NCBI GenBank assembly: GCA_023228295.1
Contig: JALOBP010000002.1
Span: forward strand, 1-64,000
Origin: Methanoregula sp.
GTDB taxonomy: Archaea; Halobacteriota; Methanomicrobia; Methanomicrobiales; Methanospirillaceae
DNA: 64,000 nucleotides
Reading direction: 5' to 3'
Below are positions 1-8,106 of the stretch, one piece after another (position 1 is the stretch's first letter; each line of letters opens with the position of its first letter). Made by a program: the position numbers and the translations under genes. The notes under the pieces were generated by a model. The model did no database searches. It was not told the origin of the DNA and saw only the letters and a program-made list of their open reading frames with translations.

Positions 1-1
1 T

Positions 2-24
2 AAAGTCAAAAGTCCATAAAGTTT
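2..24. repeat. Dispersed AAAGTCCATAAAGT-type repeat
   Basis: A short AT-rich unit built from AAAGTC and CATAAAGT recurs across the core part of the window: here, at the 3' end of prfB, after pilM (about 12,461-12,500), around the pilT region (16,981-17,010 and 17,100-17,140) and inside ligA (28,418-28,454). It has no coding signature. Its reuse between and inside genes suggests a spreading or slippage-derived element. Confidence 0.6.
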
Positions 25-82
25 GTAAAGTTAGAGAGTTGATTAGTTAAATGGTTAAATTGTTCCATTGCTTATTTTTTTG

Positions 83-135
83 TCATTCCGAGGAGGAGTC
101 AGCCAGCTGGCGGAGCGACGACGAGGAATCTAAGA
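83..135. repeat. TCATTCCGAGGAG-type dispersed repeat
   Basis: A divergent copy of the repeat family that starts TCATTGCGAGGAG and ends GAAGCAATCCCG. Clearer copies lie at 317-350 and, as an inverted pair, at 9,053-9,160. A related version stands at 28,870-28,967. Such GC-rich units are common between genes in small bacterial genomes and fold into hairpins when paired. Confidence 0.6.
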
Positions 136-226
136 TTTAACGGAAATTAAACAATAATTAAACAATAATTTTTTAAGTTTTAGATAGAAGATCAACTTTA
201 AGTGATTTTATTAATAATTTTGAGAT

Positions 227-310
227 GCCCAGCCATAAATGGCCGGGCAAGAAGCTAAACCCGCTTAAGCGGGTTTGTAAAAACTAGCCCCGCGATTTAT
301 CGCCGGGGCT
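227..310. other. Three consecutive GC-rich hairpins
   Basis: Three perfect or near-perfect hairpins follow each other: 227-247 (GCCC-GCCA stem), 257-276 (AAACCCGC/GCGGGTTT) and 286-310 (AGCCCCG/CGGGGCT). The second is followed by only a weak T stretch, so a terminator role for an upstream gene is possible but not clear. Otherwise the 395 bases before the first gene hold only dispersed repeats and AT-rich sequence. Confidence 0.5.
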
Positions 311-395
311 TGGTGGTCATTGCGAGGAGTTTGCGACGAAGCAATCCCGTGAAAATTTTAAATAAAAACTCAGCAATAATTAAAAATTATTACAT

Positions 396-989
396 ATGAG
401 CGAAATAAAAATTTTAATTGCCGGGTACGCGCGGCCGGTAAAAGGCGGATATTTGGCGTCGCCAAGCACTGTTTTAATTAAAGATTCGGGCAAATTTATT
501 TTAGTTGACCCGGGAGCAAACGCAAAACTGCTTTTACAAGCGCTAAAGAAAGAAAAATTAAAACCGGCGGATATTCATATTATTTTTTTAACCCATTATC
601 ATCCCGACCATATTTTAAATATCCGTTTGTTTCCCAAAGCAGATATTTACGATGGCAATACTATTTACCGCGGCGATAAAGAAATTTTTTACAACGGTAA
701 AAATATTCCCGGCACAACGGTTAAAATTATCGCGACGCCAGGACACGCGCATGAACACGCGTCGCTCATTGTAAAAACCAAAGAGGGGATAGGCGCTATT
801 GCCGGCGATGTGTTTTGGTGGGATGATGGGCAGGAACCGAAAATGGACAAAAAGTCTCTGTTAGATTTAAAAGATGAGTTTGTCAAAGATAAAAAAGCAT
901 TACGCCAAAGCAGACTAAAATTGTTAAAAATGGCAGATTATATAATTCCGGGACATGGCAACAAGTTTCAAATAACAAGTAACAAGTAA
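396..989 (+). CDS. MBL-fold metallo-hydrolase
   Basis: A 197-residue soluble metallo-beta-lactamase-fold protein. The signature THYHPDH at residues 66-72 supplies H67, H69, D71 and H72 of the di-metal site. H117 (in TPGHAHEH), D138 (in GDVFWW) and the late PGHG motif complete the expected ligand set, so the site looks intact. The family contains glyoxalase II-like hydrolases, lactonases and others. The sequence alone does not fix the substrate. No signal peptide or membrane segment is visible. No strong Shine-Dalgarno precedes the ATG. The region upstream is repeats and hairpins, so the gene probably starts its own transcript. Confidence 0.85.
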   Translation: MSEIKILIAGYARPVKGGYLASPSTVLIKDSGKFILVDPGANAKLLLQALKKEKLKPADIHIIFLTHYHPDHILNIRLFPKADIYDGNTIYRGDKEIFYNGKNIPGTTVKIIATPGHAHEHASLIVKTKEGIGAIAGDVFWWDDGQEPKMDKKSLLDLKDEFVKDKKALRQSRLKLLKMADYIIPGHGNKFQITSNK

Positions 990-1062
990 CAAGCCAAAAT
1001 ACCATTAAATTTATTATTCGTATATTCGTCCCGAGTACTCGGGATTCGTAATTCGTAGGAGC

Positions 1063-2202
1063 ATGGAAAACCTTTTAAAAAATTTAAACGACTTGCGCGA
1101 ACGGGTGGGCAAAACAGCCGAACTTTTGCGCTTGGACGGAATGCGCTCGGAACTGCAGGGTTTGGAAAAAATAATGCAGACACCGCAGTTCTGGCAGGAC
1201 CAAAACAAAGCGAAACAGGTGAGCCAGGAGGCGGCGGAACTGCGCGAAGAAATAAAAAAATGGGACGAGCTTACAAAAAAAATAAGGGATTTGGAAGAAC
1301 TAGTGGCGGTAGCGCAAAAAGAAGAAAAAGCGGGAACCAAACTTGATACGACGCTTGCGGCGGAACTGGAAGAACGATTTAATGAGTTAGAAACAGAATT
1401 CAACAAACTTGAATTTCTTGTTTTATTTGGTGAAAAATACGATGTTAATAATGTCATTTTGACTATTCACGCGGGTACCGGCGGAACGGACGCGCAAGAT
1501 TGGGCGCAAATATTGGAGCGGATGTATTTGCGTTTTGCCGAAAGCAAAAAATGGGCGGTGGAAATATTGGAGCGCAGTATGGGAGGTGAAGCGGGCATCA
1601 AAAGCGCGATGCTAAAAATTTCCGGCCGCTGGGCGTACGGTTATTTGAAATCAGAAGCGGGCGTACACCGTTTGGTGCGCATCTCACCCTTTGACGCGGA
1701 AAAAATGCGGCACACTTCGTTCGCGCTTGTAGAAATAATTCCGGAACTGCCGGACACGGAGGAAGTGGCGATAAAAGACGAGGATTTGCGCATTGACGTT
1801 TTCCGTTCCTCCGGCGCCGGCGGACAAAGCGTTAATACGACCGATAGCGCCGTGCGCGTCGTGCATCTGCCGACAAATATTACCGTCACTTGCCAAAACG
1901 AACGCTCGCAATCGCAAAACAAAGAAACCGCCATGAAGATTTTGCAAGCCAAATTATTTCAACTGGAAGAACAAAAGCGCACCGAGGAAGAGGCAAAATT
2001 AAGAGGAGAAACTTTATCGCCCGAATGGGGCAGCCAAATCCGCTCTTACGTGATGCAGCCGTATAAAATGGTAAAAGACCACCGTACGGAACATGAGACG
2101 CAAGATGTGGAAAGCGTATTGGACGGAAAACTGGAAGAATTTATGGAAAGTTATTTGCGCTGGCGCGCAAGTCAAAAGTCAAAGGTCAAAAGTCAAAAGT
2201 AG
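1063..2202 (+). CDS. prfB: Peptide chain release factor 2
   Basis: Class I release factor that ends translation at UGA and UAA. The SPF tripeptide for stop-codon recognition is at residues 208-210 and the catalytic GGQ at 253-255; SPF marks RF2 rather than RF1. The whole 379-residue protein is read in one frame. Around codons 22-26, where E. coli prfB has an in-frame UGA and a +1 frameshift, this gene simply reads LRLDG, so the autoregulatory frameshift is absent. The last about ten codons (rich in K, S, Q) are made of the AAAAGTC repeat also found between genes, so the C-terminus appears repeat-derived. An intrinsic terminator follows directly. Confidence 0.97.
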   Translation: MENLLKNLNDLRERVGKTAELLRLDGMRSELQGLEKIMQTPQFWQDQNKAKQVSQEAAELREEIKKWDELTKKIRDLEELVAVAQKEEKAGTKLDTTLAAELEERFNELETEFNKLEFLVLFGEKYDVNNVILTIHAGTGGTDAQDWAQILERMYLRFAESKKWAVEILERSMGGEAGIKSAMLKISGRWAYGYLKSEAGVHRLVRISPFDAEKMRHTSFALVEIIPELPDTEEVAIKDEDLRIDVFRSSGAGGQSVNTTDSAVRVVHLPTNITVTCQNERSQSQNKETAMKILQAKLFQLEEQKRTEEEAKLRGETLSPEWGSQIRSYVMQPYKMVKDHRTEHETQDVESVLDGKLEEFMESYLRWRASQKSKVKSQK

Positions 2203-2228
2203 AGACGCGCCGTGGCGCGTCTTTTTTT
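2203..2228 (+). terminator. Intrinsic terminator after prfB
   Basis: The hairpin AGACGCGC-CGTG-GCGCGTCT is followed by a run of seven T residues, one base after the prfB stop codon. Confidence 0.9.
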
Positions 2229-2369
2229 AAAATTTTTTTATTTTCACCGATTATTTATTTTCGGTATCACGTTCGTTTTATTTTTGTTAGCTAGATTTTT
2301 TGCTATAGCCAAATAAAATATGTTATTATAAGTATAAGCATTACACTTAAAAGAAAGGGGGTGAGTGGA

Positions 2370-2573
2370 ATGTCAAAAATAAACGCGTGGGATTGGATTG
2401 CCATTGTTTTGGTTATTATCGGCGGATTAAACTGGGGATTAGTCGGTTTATTCAATTTTGATTTAGTGGCGGCAATTTTCGGCCAAATGTCATTTTTGTC
2501 AAAATTGGTTTACGATTTAGTCGGTTTAGCGGCGCTTTATATGATTTACGCGGCGGTTAAAATGAGCAAATAA
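2370..2573 (+). CDS. DUF378-family small membrane protein
   Basis: A 67-residue protein with two hydrophobic helices separated by a short loop. The pattern (DWIAI...GGLNWGLVGLFNFDLVA...YDLVGLAALY) is that of DUF378/YuzA-like membrane proteins, whose function is unknown. An upstream in-frame GTG at 2361 would add three residues, but it lies inside the purine-rich AAAGGGGGTGA stretch that serves as ribosome binding site; the ATG at 2370 has proper spacing. The gene stands alone between the prfB terminator and comEC. Confidence 0.85.
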   Translation: MSKINAWDWIAIVLVIIGGLNWGLVGLFNFDLVAAIFGQMSFLSKLVYDLVGLAALYMIYAAVKMSK

Positions 2574-2644
2574 CCTGGCTGAAAAAAAATTTAAAACTCA
2601 AAAACTTTGACATCGTGATGTTAAGGTTTTTGATTATATCTTAA

Positions 2645-4216
2645 ATGCCATTTAATTTTTCACGGGCGAAATTATTTTTATATTCCAATTTGGTTTTTAT
2701 CGGCGGTATCGCCCTTGCCTCATTTTTACCAAACCGATTTTTGCTTCCTGATTTATGGTTTTTTGGCGCGGCAGTCGGGTGTGCGGTAATTATAATTTTG
2801 TTTTTTCTTTGGAAGGCGGACAAGTCCGCCTTCATTTTGTTTTTTATTTTATTTTTTTTCCTCGGCGTTTGGCGATATAGCGTTAGTTTGCCCGTAACCG
2901 GCCCGGATAAAATTTGGTTTTATAACGGGCAGGAAATAGAATTTACCGGCGCGGTCAACCGCGAGCCGGATACGCGGGAAGATAAAATCAAATTAACGGT
3001 TGAAGCATTATGTCTTGAAGGCGATATTTTAAAATGCCATTTGCCGGTCAGAGGCAATGTTTTAATTACCACCCAGCTATATCCGAGTTATAATTATGGC
3101 GATACGCTGAAAATTAAATGCAAACTGCAAGCGCCGGAACAAATTGACGATTTTTATTATGACCGCTATTTGGCGATGCAAAATATTTATTCCACTTGTT
3201 ATAATCCGCAAATTGTATTTGCAGAAATGAATGGACCAAGTGTCTTGTCTCTACCGAACAGAATTTATTCCGCCATTTTAAAATTAAAATCAATCTTTGC
3301 GGACGCGATGGGAATCGGTTTGCCAGAGCCGGAAAATTCGCTTTTGCAGGGAATGATTTTAAACAACCGAGGGGAATTGCCGCAAGAACTGAAAAATTCC
3401 TTTGCCCAGGCCGGCATTACGCATATTATTGCGATTTCCGGCATGAATATTTCCATTATTTCGGTAATCGTTATTAATTGCTTAATCGCCGCCGGACTAT
3501 CGCGCCGCCGGGCATTAATATTTTCCGCCGCTATTTTAATTTTGTATTTAATCCTAATCGGCCTGCCGGCATCGGCCGTGCGCGCGGGCGTAATGGCTTT
3601 TGCCGCCATGACGGCCGTCTTTTTTGGTCGGCTGAACAAATTAACCAACGCGCTCGTTTTTGCCGCGGTTTTGATGCTGTTATTTAACCCCAAATCTTTG
3701 CGCGATGACATTGGTTTTCAATTGTCGTTTTTGGCGCTTTTGAGCATCATTTATGTTTATCCGATTTTTAAAGAATGGATAGATTCCCAGTTTCACCCAA
3801 ACGACAGCAAAAAAATATCCGCCAAAATTTTATGGGGAACCATTGATATTATTATTCTCACTTTGGCGGCGCAAGTTTTGACTTTGCCAGTAATTATTTT
3901 AAATTTTCATCAGGTATCTTTAATCGCGCCGTTCGTCAATGTGTTGGTTTTATTTTTATTGCCGTTTATCATGGTCGCCGGCTTAATCGCGCCTCTTATC
4001 GGAATTTTTATTCCCGCTTTGTCCTGGCTATGGTTTGCGCCGGTATATTTTCCGCTCAAATACATGATTTTTGTCGCGGATAATTTTGTTAAATTGCCGT
4101 TCGCTTATATTGAAATTGAGTATGTTTGGATTGGGTGGGTAGCATTATATTATTTTTTAGCAATTTTATTAATTTGGCGGTATAATAAAGACAACAAATT
4201 TGCTTTGCAAAAATAA
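2645..4216 (+). CDS. comEC: ComEC/Rec2 competence channel protein, membrane half
   Basis: A 523-residue polytopic membrane protein. N-terminal hydrophobic segments lead into an OB-like region (about residues 90-190), followed by the Competence domain with GITHIIAISGMNISI near residues 260-275 and many further membrane helices. ComEC forms the inner-membrane channel that takes up single-stranded DNA. The usual C-terminal metallo-beta-lactamase domain is missing here and is encoded separately at 4558-5454. A near-perfect palindrome with GAAGGCGGAC arms sits in frame at 2812-2833 between two hydrophobic segments. With the pilus locus downstream, the gene implies natural DNA uptake. Confidence 0.92.
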   Translation: MPFNFSRAKLFLYSNLVFIGGIALASFLPNRFLLPDLWFFGAAVGCAVIIILFFLWKADKSAFILFFILFFFLGVWRYSVSLPVTGPDKIWFYNGQEIEFTGAVNREPDTREDKIKLTVEALCLEGDILKCHLPVRGNVLITTQLYPSYNYGDTLKIKCKLQAPEQIDDFYYDRYLAMQNIYSTCYNPQIVFAEMNGPSVLSLPNRIYSAILKLKSIFADAMGIGLPEPENSLLQGMILNNRGELPQELKNSFAQAGITHIIAISGMNISIISVIVINCLIAAGLSRRRALIFSAAILILYLILIGLPASAVRAGVMAFAAMTAVFFGRLNKLTNALVFAAVLMLLFNPKSLRDDIGFQLSFLALLSIIYVYPIFKEWIDSQFHPNDSKKISAKILWGTIDIIILTLAAQVLTLPVIILNFHQVSLIAPFVNVLVLFLLPFIMVAGLIAPLIGIFIPALSWLWFAPVYFPLKYMIFVADNFVKLPFAYIEIEYVWIGWVALYYFLAILLIWRYNKDNKFALQK

Positions 4217-4229
4217 GGAGGTGATTAGT

Positions 4230-4472
4230 GTGTTAAACGCGAAAAGTTTAGGCCTCGCTCTCGGCGCCGTTGCCGCCGCCTGCATGCTTATTTGCGCTTG
4301 GATTGCGGCCTTAACCGGCTGGGGAGTGGATATGATAAAAATAGCCGCTACCTGTTATTTGGGTTATTCGGCCAGTTTTCTTGGCGGTATTATCGGCGCG
4401 CTTTGGGGATTTGCAAAAGGGTTTATTTTGGGCTGGCTGATTGCCTGGGCGTACAATAAGTTTAATAAATAA
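4230..4472 (+). CDS. Small glycine/alanine-rich membrane protein
   Basis: An 80-residue protein with about two hydrophobic segments rich in Gly, Ala and Trp, ending in a short basic tail. Start: a full Shine-Dalgarno (AAGGAGGTGA, 4215-4224) precedes the GTG at 4230, so the longer frame back to a TTG at 4200, which overlaps the comEC end, is unlikely. The gene lies between the two halves of a split ComEC and may be co-transcribed with them. Similar small proteins are sometimes labelled holin-like, but nothing here proves that. Function unknown. Confidence 0.75.
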   Translation: MLNAKSLGLALGAVAAACMLICAWIAALTGWGVDMIKIAATCYLGYSASFLGGIIGALWGFAKGFILGWLIAWAYNKFNK

Positions 4473-4557
4473 TTTTCGCATAGCGCAAAACAAATAAGAC
4501 ATAACACAAAAATATGTGGAGTGTTTTTGTTATAAGTTACGCCTTAAGCGATAAGCC

Positions 4558-5454
4558 ATGATTTTTGATAAAAAAGTCGTTATTATATTTTTAATAATTG
4601 CCGTTGTTGTCAGCCTCGGGCTGACTGTTTTTTTATATTATTTTAACTCTCAAAAACAATTAGAACTTAATTTTTTGGATGTTGGGCAAGGCGATGCGAT
4701 TTTAATCAAAACGCCATACGGGCAAAATATTCTGATTGATGGCGGGGACGGCAAAAAAATTTTGCCGGAATTGTCGCGCGTCCTGCCTTTTTACGACCGC
4801 ACGCTTGACCTAATGATTTTAACTCATCCGCACGATGACCATGCCGGAGGATTGGTAAAAGTTTTAAAACGCTACCGCACACAAAAAATTTTGTACACCG
4901 GCGTAGTTCATACTTCGCCAGTTTATTTGGAATGGCTTAATATTATCAAACGCAAAAATATTCCCTTAACTATTATTGACCGGCCGCAAACTATCACGCT
5001 GGGAGCGGATTTGCGGCTCCAGATTTTATATCCGGTTGAAAGTTTATTAAATCAAGAAATGGAAAATTTAAATAATAGTTCCATAATCATAAAATTAATT
5101 TATCAAAATGAAAAATTTTTGTTAGTTGGCGACGCGGAAACCGAAGTTGAAAATGACCTCGCCCCCGACCCCTCTCCTTATAAAGGAGAGGGGAGCTATT
5201 TTAACTTGCAGTCGAATGTTTTAAAAATTGGCCATCATGGGAGCGACACTTCCAGTTCGGAAAATTTTTTAGCGGCGGTAAAACCAAAAATTGCCATAAT
5301 TCAAGTGGGCAAAGACAATGATTTTGGGCATCCGTCTTTGCGCGTGATTAACCGGCTGGAACGGCTCGGGGCAAAGATTTATCGCACTGATTTAAACGGC
5401 TGGATAGATGTTGTTAGCGACGGCAAAACGATTGATATCCACAGTAGCCGGTAA
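4558..5454 (+). CDS. ComEC-type metallo-beta-lactamase domain protein
   Basis: A 298-residue protein with one N-terminal membrane anchor (residues about 7-27), then a ComEC-type MBL domain: LDVGQGDAI, THPHDDHAGG metal motif, LVGDAE and IGHHGSD. It corresponds to the C-terminal domain of full-length ComEC, proposed to act on the non-transported DNA strand. Its position just after the membrane half suggests gene fission with retained function. An in-frame insertion at about 5157-5196 encodes a Pro/Gly-rich loop (PDPSPYKGEGS) from a palindromic CCCCTCTCC...GGAGAGGGG repeat. A related repeat sits in gatA. Confidence 0.9.
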   Translation: MIFDKKVVIIFLIIAVVVSLGLTVFLYYFNSQKQLELNFLDVGQGDAILIKTPYGQNILIDGGDGKKILPELSRVLPFYDRTLDLMILTHPHDDHAGGLVKVLKRYRTQKILYTGVVHTSPVYLEWLNIIKRKNIPLTIIDRPQTITLGADLRLQILYPVESLLNQEMENLNNSSIIIKLIYQNEKFLLVGDAETEVENDLAPDPSPYKGEGSYFNLQSNVLKIGHHGSDTSSSENFLAAVKPKIAIIQVGKDNDFGHPSLRVINRLERLGAKIYRTDLNGWIDVVSDGKTIDIHSSR

Positions 5455-5588
5455 TTTGACTTTCATATCTTTTTATGGTAGCGTTATTTAATATATTGCT
5501 CCTTGCAAAAACAAAATAATAAAGCTTTACGAGCGCGTGCGCTCATACTTTCCTTTGCCTTTTAGACAAAGGATATAGGAGAATAGCG

Positions 5589-6083
5589 ATGGGAAAGAGA
5601 AGCCATAAAAGTTTTCGCGGTAGCCGGATTCCCCACAACTCACCACAGGCGGCAAAAAAAGACGAAAAATACGCCAGTTGCCGCTTCTGCGACAGCCGGC
5701 AAGTTGTGTTACAGGACACAATAATTGGGCGCGTGTGCAAGAAAGACGCGTGCCTTGATAAAGCGTTGGAATTATTAAAGCAACGCTTTCCCGTTCTTCA
5801 TCTACCCCTGTTAAGAAGCGGGGATTTGAAATCGCAAGCGTCGGCAAAAAATTTGCAGTCGTTGCGGGAACAGCTGATAAGGCTGGTCCAAAACAATGAA
5901 CCGGTTGGGGATGAGTATATTAAAAAATTATCAGCGATGATTGATTACATCCTGATTTTTGCCCAGCGTACTCGGCACAACTTCCAAATGAGTGCCGTTG
6001 CAATTTGTCGGCAAGCCGCGATTACGTCGGAAAAACGAGCTACAATCATTCAACAGCTTGGCGCTTTGCCTAAAGCCGCCTAA
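5589..6083 (+). CDS. Hypothetical protein with CxxC zinc-ribbon-like motif
   Basis: A 164-residue soluble protein that I do not recognise. The N-terminus is basic. Residues about 31-55 contain CRFC and a later CKKDAC, which could bind zinc. The rest is helical, with a Leu/Gln-rich stretch and a C-terminal Ala-rich helix. A purine-rich GGAGA precedes the ATG. A small hairpin (CCTTTG/CAAAGG) lies just upstream. It is followed by a small basic ORF and another hypothetical gene, probably in one transcript ending at the 6656 terminator. Confidence 0.7.
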   Translation: MGKRSHKSFRGSRIPHNSPQAAKKDEKYASCRFCDSRQVVLQDTIIGRVCKKDACLDKALELLKQRFPVLHLPLLRSGDLKSQASAKNLQSLREQLIRLVQNNEPVGDEYIKKLSAMIDYILIFAQRTRHNFQMSAVAICRQAAITSEKRATIIQQLGALPKAA

Positions 6084-6112
6084 TCTAAAATTTTATAAAA
6101 GAGAGGGGTGAT

Positions 6113-6235
6113 GTGCAGTTTGGAAAAAAAATAAAAAAAGGGATTTTGGGACCCGGAAAAAGGGGAATGAGGGTGTTTTCCGGCAAGCGTAAGCAGAAAA
6201 AAAGCAAGAACAATCGGGAGAAACGTTATGAGTAA
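6113..6235 (+). CDS. Possible small basic peptide, 40 residues
   Basis: A GTG-initiated 40-codon frame preceded by GAGAGGGGTGAT, a good Shine-Dalgarno. The product would be very rich in Lys, Arg and Gly. Its stop codon overlaps the ATG of the next gene (ATGAGTAA, 6228-6235), a typical translational-coupling arrangement. The frame was too short to be tested by homology here, so it is tentative. Confidence 0.4.
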   Translation: MQFGKKIKKGILGPGKRGMRVFSGKRKQKKSKNNREKRYE

Positions 6236-6614
6236 AGTAAAGCAATCTTCAAGGGTTGAGGTTAAGACAAAGCTGGCACCATATATTAATTTACCGGTAC
6301 CGGCAGCAAGTGAACAGCCAGCAGATTTTTTGACTCGATTTGGTTTGTTCTCTTTGAATGGAATGCAATCGACATTTGTAAGGGAATGTATTTTGGTGCG
6401 TATTCGCAACCATAAAAAATCTCTTACTCCAGTTGATGTTAGCCGTTTTAGCGCCTTTGTCCAGTCAAACGGCTCAACATTAACATGGGGTAATGTATTT
6501 TCCGCATTAAAAAGCGCCGAGCAAACGCTAAGTTTTATTGAAGAACTTAGCGATAGTAAGAAAAGGTCGCATAGCACATCATCGCAAAAACGAATATTCG
6601 CCATCGCTAATTAA
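6228..6614 (+). CDS. Hypothetical protein, 128 residues
   Basis: An unrecognised soluble protein with no obvious motif, signal peptide or membrane segment. It is rich in Ser, Lys and Thr with a basic C-terminus. Purine-rich GGGAGAAACG precedes the ATG, which overlaps the end of the small basic ORF. A strong terminator follows at 6656. It may belong with the 5589 gene in a three-gene transcript. Confidence 0.65.
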   Translation: MSKVKQSSRVEVKTKLAPYINLPVPAASEQPADFLTRFGLFSLNGMQSTFVRECILVRIRNHKKSLTPVDVSRFSAFVQSNGSTLTWGNVFSALKSAEQTLSFIEELSDSKKRSHSTSSQKRIFAIAN

Positions 6615-6655
6615 TTCTTTTTGAGTAAACCGGTTTTTTCAAAAAATTTTTTCTC

Positions 6656-6690
6656 GGAGCAGTTTAAGTTTTAACTGCTCCTTTTATTTT
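6656..6690 (+). terminator. Intrinsic terminator, plus strand
   Basis: The stem GGAGCAGTT/AACTGCTCC with a short loop is followed by a T-rich tail. It ends the plus-strand transcript from 5589 and touches the 3' end of the convergent radA gene. Confidence 0.85.
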
Positions 6691-8105
6691 TGCGTAATAT
6701 ATTTTACCAGTTCTCCCACATTCCCAATTTTTATCAATTCCAGTTTGCTTTCCGCATTCACCGCCGGAATCAGCGCTTTGGTAAAGCCAAGTTTTGCCGC
6801 TTCCATAAGACGCTGTTCCAGTTTATAAACCGCGCGCGTTTCGCCGCCCAAACCGACCTCGCCCAAAATAATGGTTTTACTGTCAATAATTTGATTTAAT
6901 AAACTAGAAACAATCGCCGCGCAGACTGCCAAATCCAGCGCTGTTTCCGTAATTTTTAACCCGCCGACAATATTAATATGCACGTCTTGCGCCATTAAGT
7001 TGATGCCCGCGCGTTTGGTCAAAACAGCGATTAAAATTTGCAAACGGTTCAAATCAAAACCGGCGGACTTTCTTTGCGGATAGCCGAACACGGTTTTGGT
7101 CGCGAGCGCCTGCACCTCTACCAAAAACGGCCTAGTTCCTTCCATAATACAGGAAACAACATTGCCGGTTTGCGCGCTCGTTTGTTTATCCAAAAATACG
7201 CTGGACGGGTTAGTAATTTCTTTAAAGCCCGCGCCGGTCATTTCAAACAGGCCGATTTCATCCGTATTGCCAAAGCGGTTTTTAGCCGTGCGCAAGATTC
7301 TAAAATCTTTGTTTTTTTGTTGCTCTAAATAAATCACCGTGTCTACCAAATGTTCCAGCGTTTTTGGCCCGGCCAGAAGGCCGTCTTTAGTAATATGGCC
7401 GGTGATAAAAATCGCAATATTTTTTTCTTTGGCGGTTTGCAGAAGTTTCGCGGTGCAAGCGCGGATTTGGTTGACACTGCCGGTTTCGGCCGGTACCTCG
7501 GATGAATAAACGGTTTGAATGGAGTCAATAATAACAAAGCGGAAGCGAGATTTATTTTGAGGCAATTTTTTTTCCGCTTGAAGGCGACATTCCGGAATGT
7601 CGCCTTCGTCATGAAATGCAAGGTCGTTTTCATGAGTTATGGCGCTGATTATTTTTTCCACGTTTGTCTCGGAAGAAAATTTGACATCGCCAGAGATTTG
7701 CAGGCGGGCTAATCTTGATTTTATCTGTGTGGCTGATTCTTCGCCGCTTACATACAACGCGTTGCCAGTTTGCGCGGCGATTTGCAGCATCAATGTTGAT
7801 TTGCCGATTCCGGGTTCGCCGCCGATTAATACCAAACTCCCCGGCACAATACCGCCGCCCAAAACGCGGTCAAATTCGGCAATGCCGGAAGGCAGGCGCT
7901 GTAATGTTTCCCAAGCGATTGAGTTTAAATCAGTAATTTTTGCCGGTGAAATTTGCAAAGTATTTTTTGAGCCGCTTTTGCCGGAATCAATCGTTTCTTC
8001 TTGTATTGTTCCCCAGGCGCCACAGCTTAAACAGCGCCCGGACCATTTTGGACTTTGGGCGCCGCATTTTTGACAGGCGTAAATCATGGTTAATTTATTA
8101 GACAT
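6684..8105 (-). CDS. radA: DNA repair protein RadA (Sms)
   Basis: A 473-residue RecA-like ATPase that promotes branch migration in recombination and, in competent bacteria, helps integrate incoming DNA. Domains in order: an N-terminal C4 zinc finger (CQKCG...CLSCG), the RecA core with Walker A GGEPGIGKST near residue 94, the RadA-specific KNRFG motif, and a C-terminal Lon-protease-like domain. Compared with the E. coli protein, about 26 extra residues are present between the helix ending EKIISAI and the Walker B strand FVIIDSIQ. That insertion contains a perfect 28-bp DNA palindrome (7580-7607). The reading frame stays open, so the protein is probably functional. Confidence 0.96.
   Translation of the reverse strand: MSNKLTMIYACQKCGAQSPKWSGRCLSCGAWGTIQEETIDSGKSGSKNTLQISPAKITDLNSIAWETLQRLPSGIAEFDRVLGGGIVPGSLVLIGGEPGIGKSTLMLQIAAQTGNALYVSGEESATQIKSRLARLQISGDVKFSSETNVEKIISAITHENDLAFHDEGDIPECRLQAEKKLPQNKSRFRFVIIDSIQTVYSSEVPAETGSVNQIRACTAKLLQTAKEKNIAIFITGHITKDGLLAGPKTLEHLVDTVIYLEQQKNKDFRILRTAKNRFGNTDEIGLFEMTGAGFKEITNPSSVFLDKQTSAQTGNVVSCIMEGTRPFLVEVQALATKTVFGYPQRKSAGFDLNRLQILIAVLTKRAGINLMAQDVHINIVGGLKITETALDLAVCAAIVSSLLNQIIDSKTIILGEVGLGGETRAVYKLEQRLMEAAKLGFTKALIPAVNAESKLELIKIGNVGELVKYITQK
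7580..7607. repeat. Perfect 28-bp palindrome inside radA
   Basis: Arms GAAGGCGACATT and AATGTCGCCTTC around a CCGG centre form an exact palindrome within the radA coding sequence. A close relative with arms GAAGGCGGAC/GTCCGCCTTC lies inside comEC (2812-2833). Both are read in frame. Confidence 0.9.
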
Positions 8106-8106
8106 A

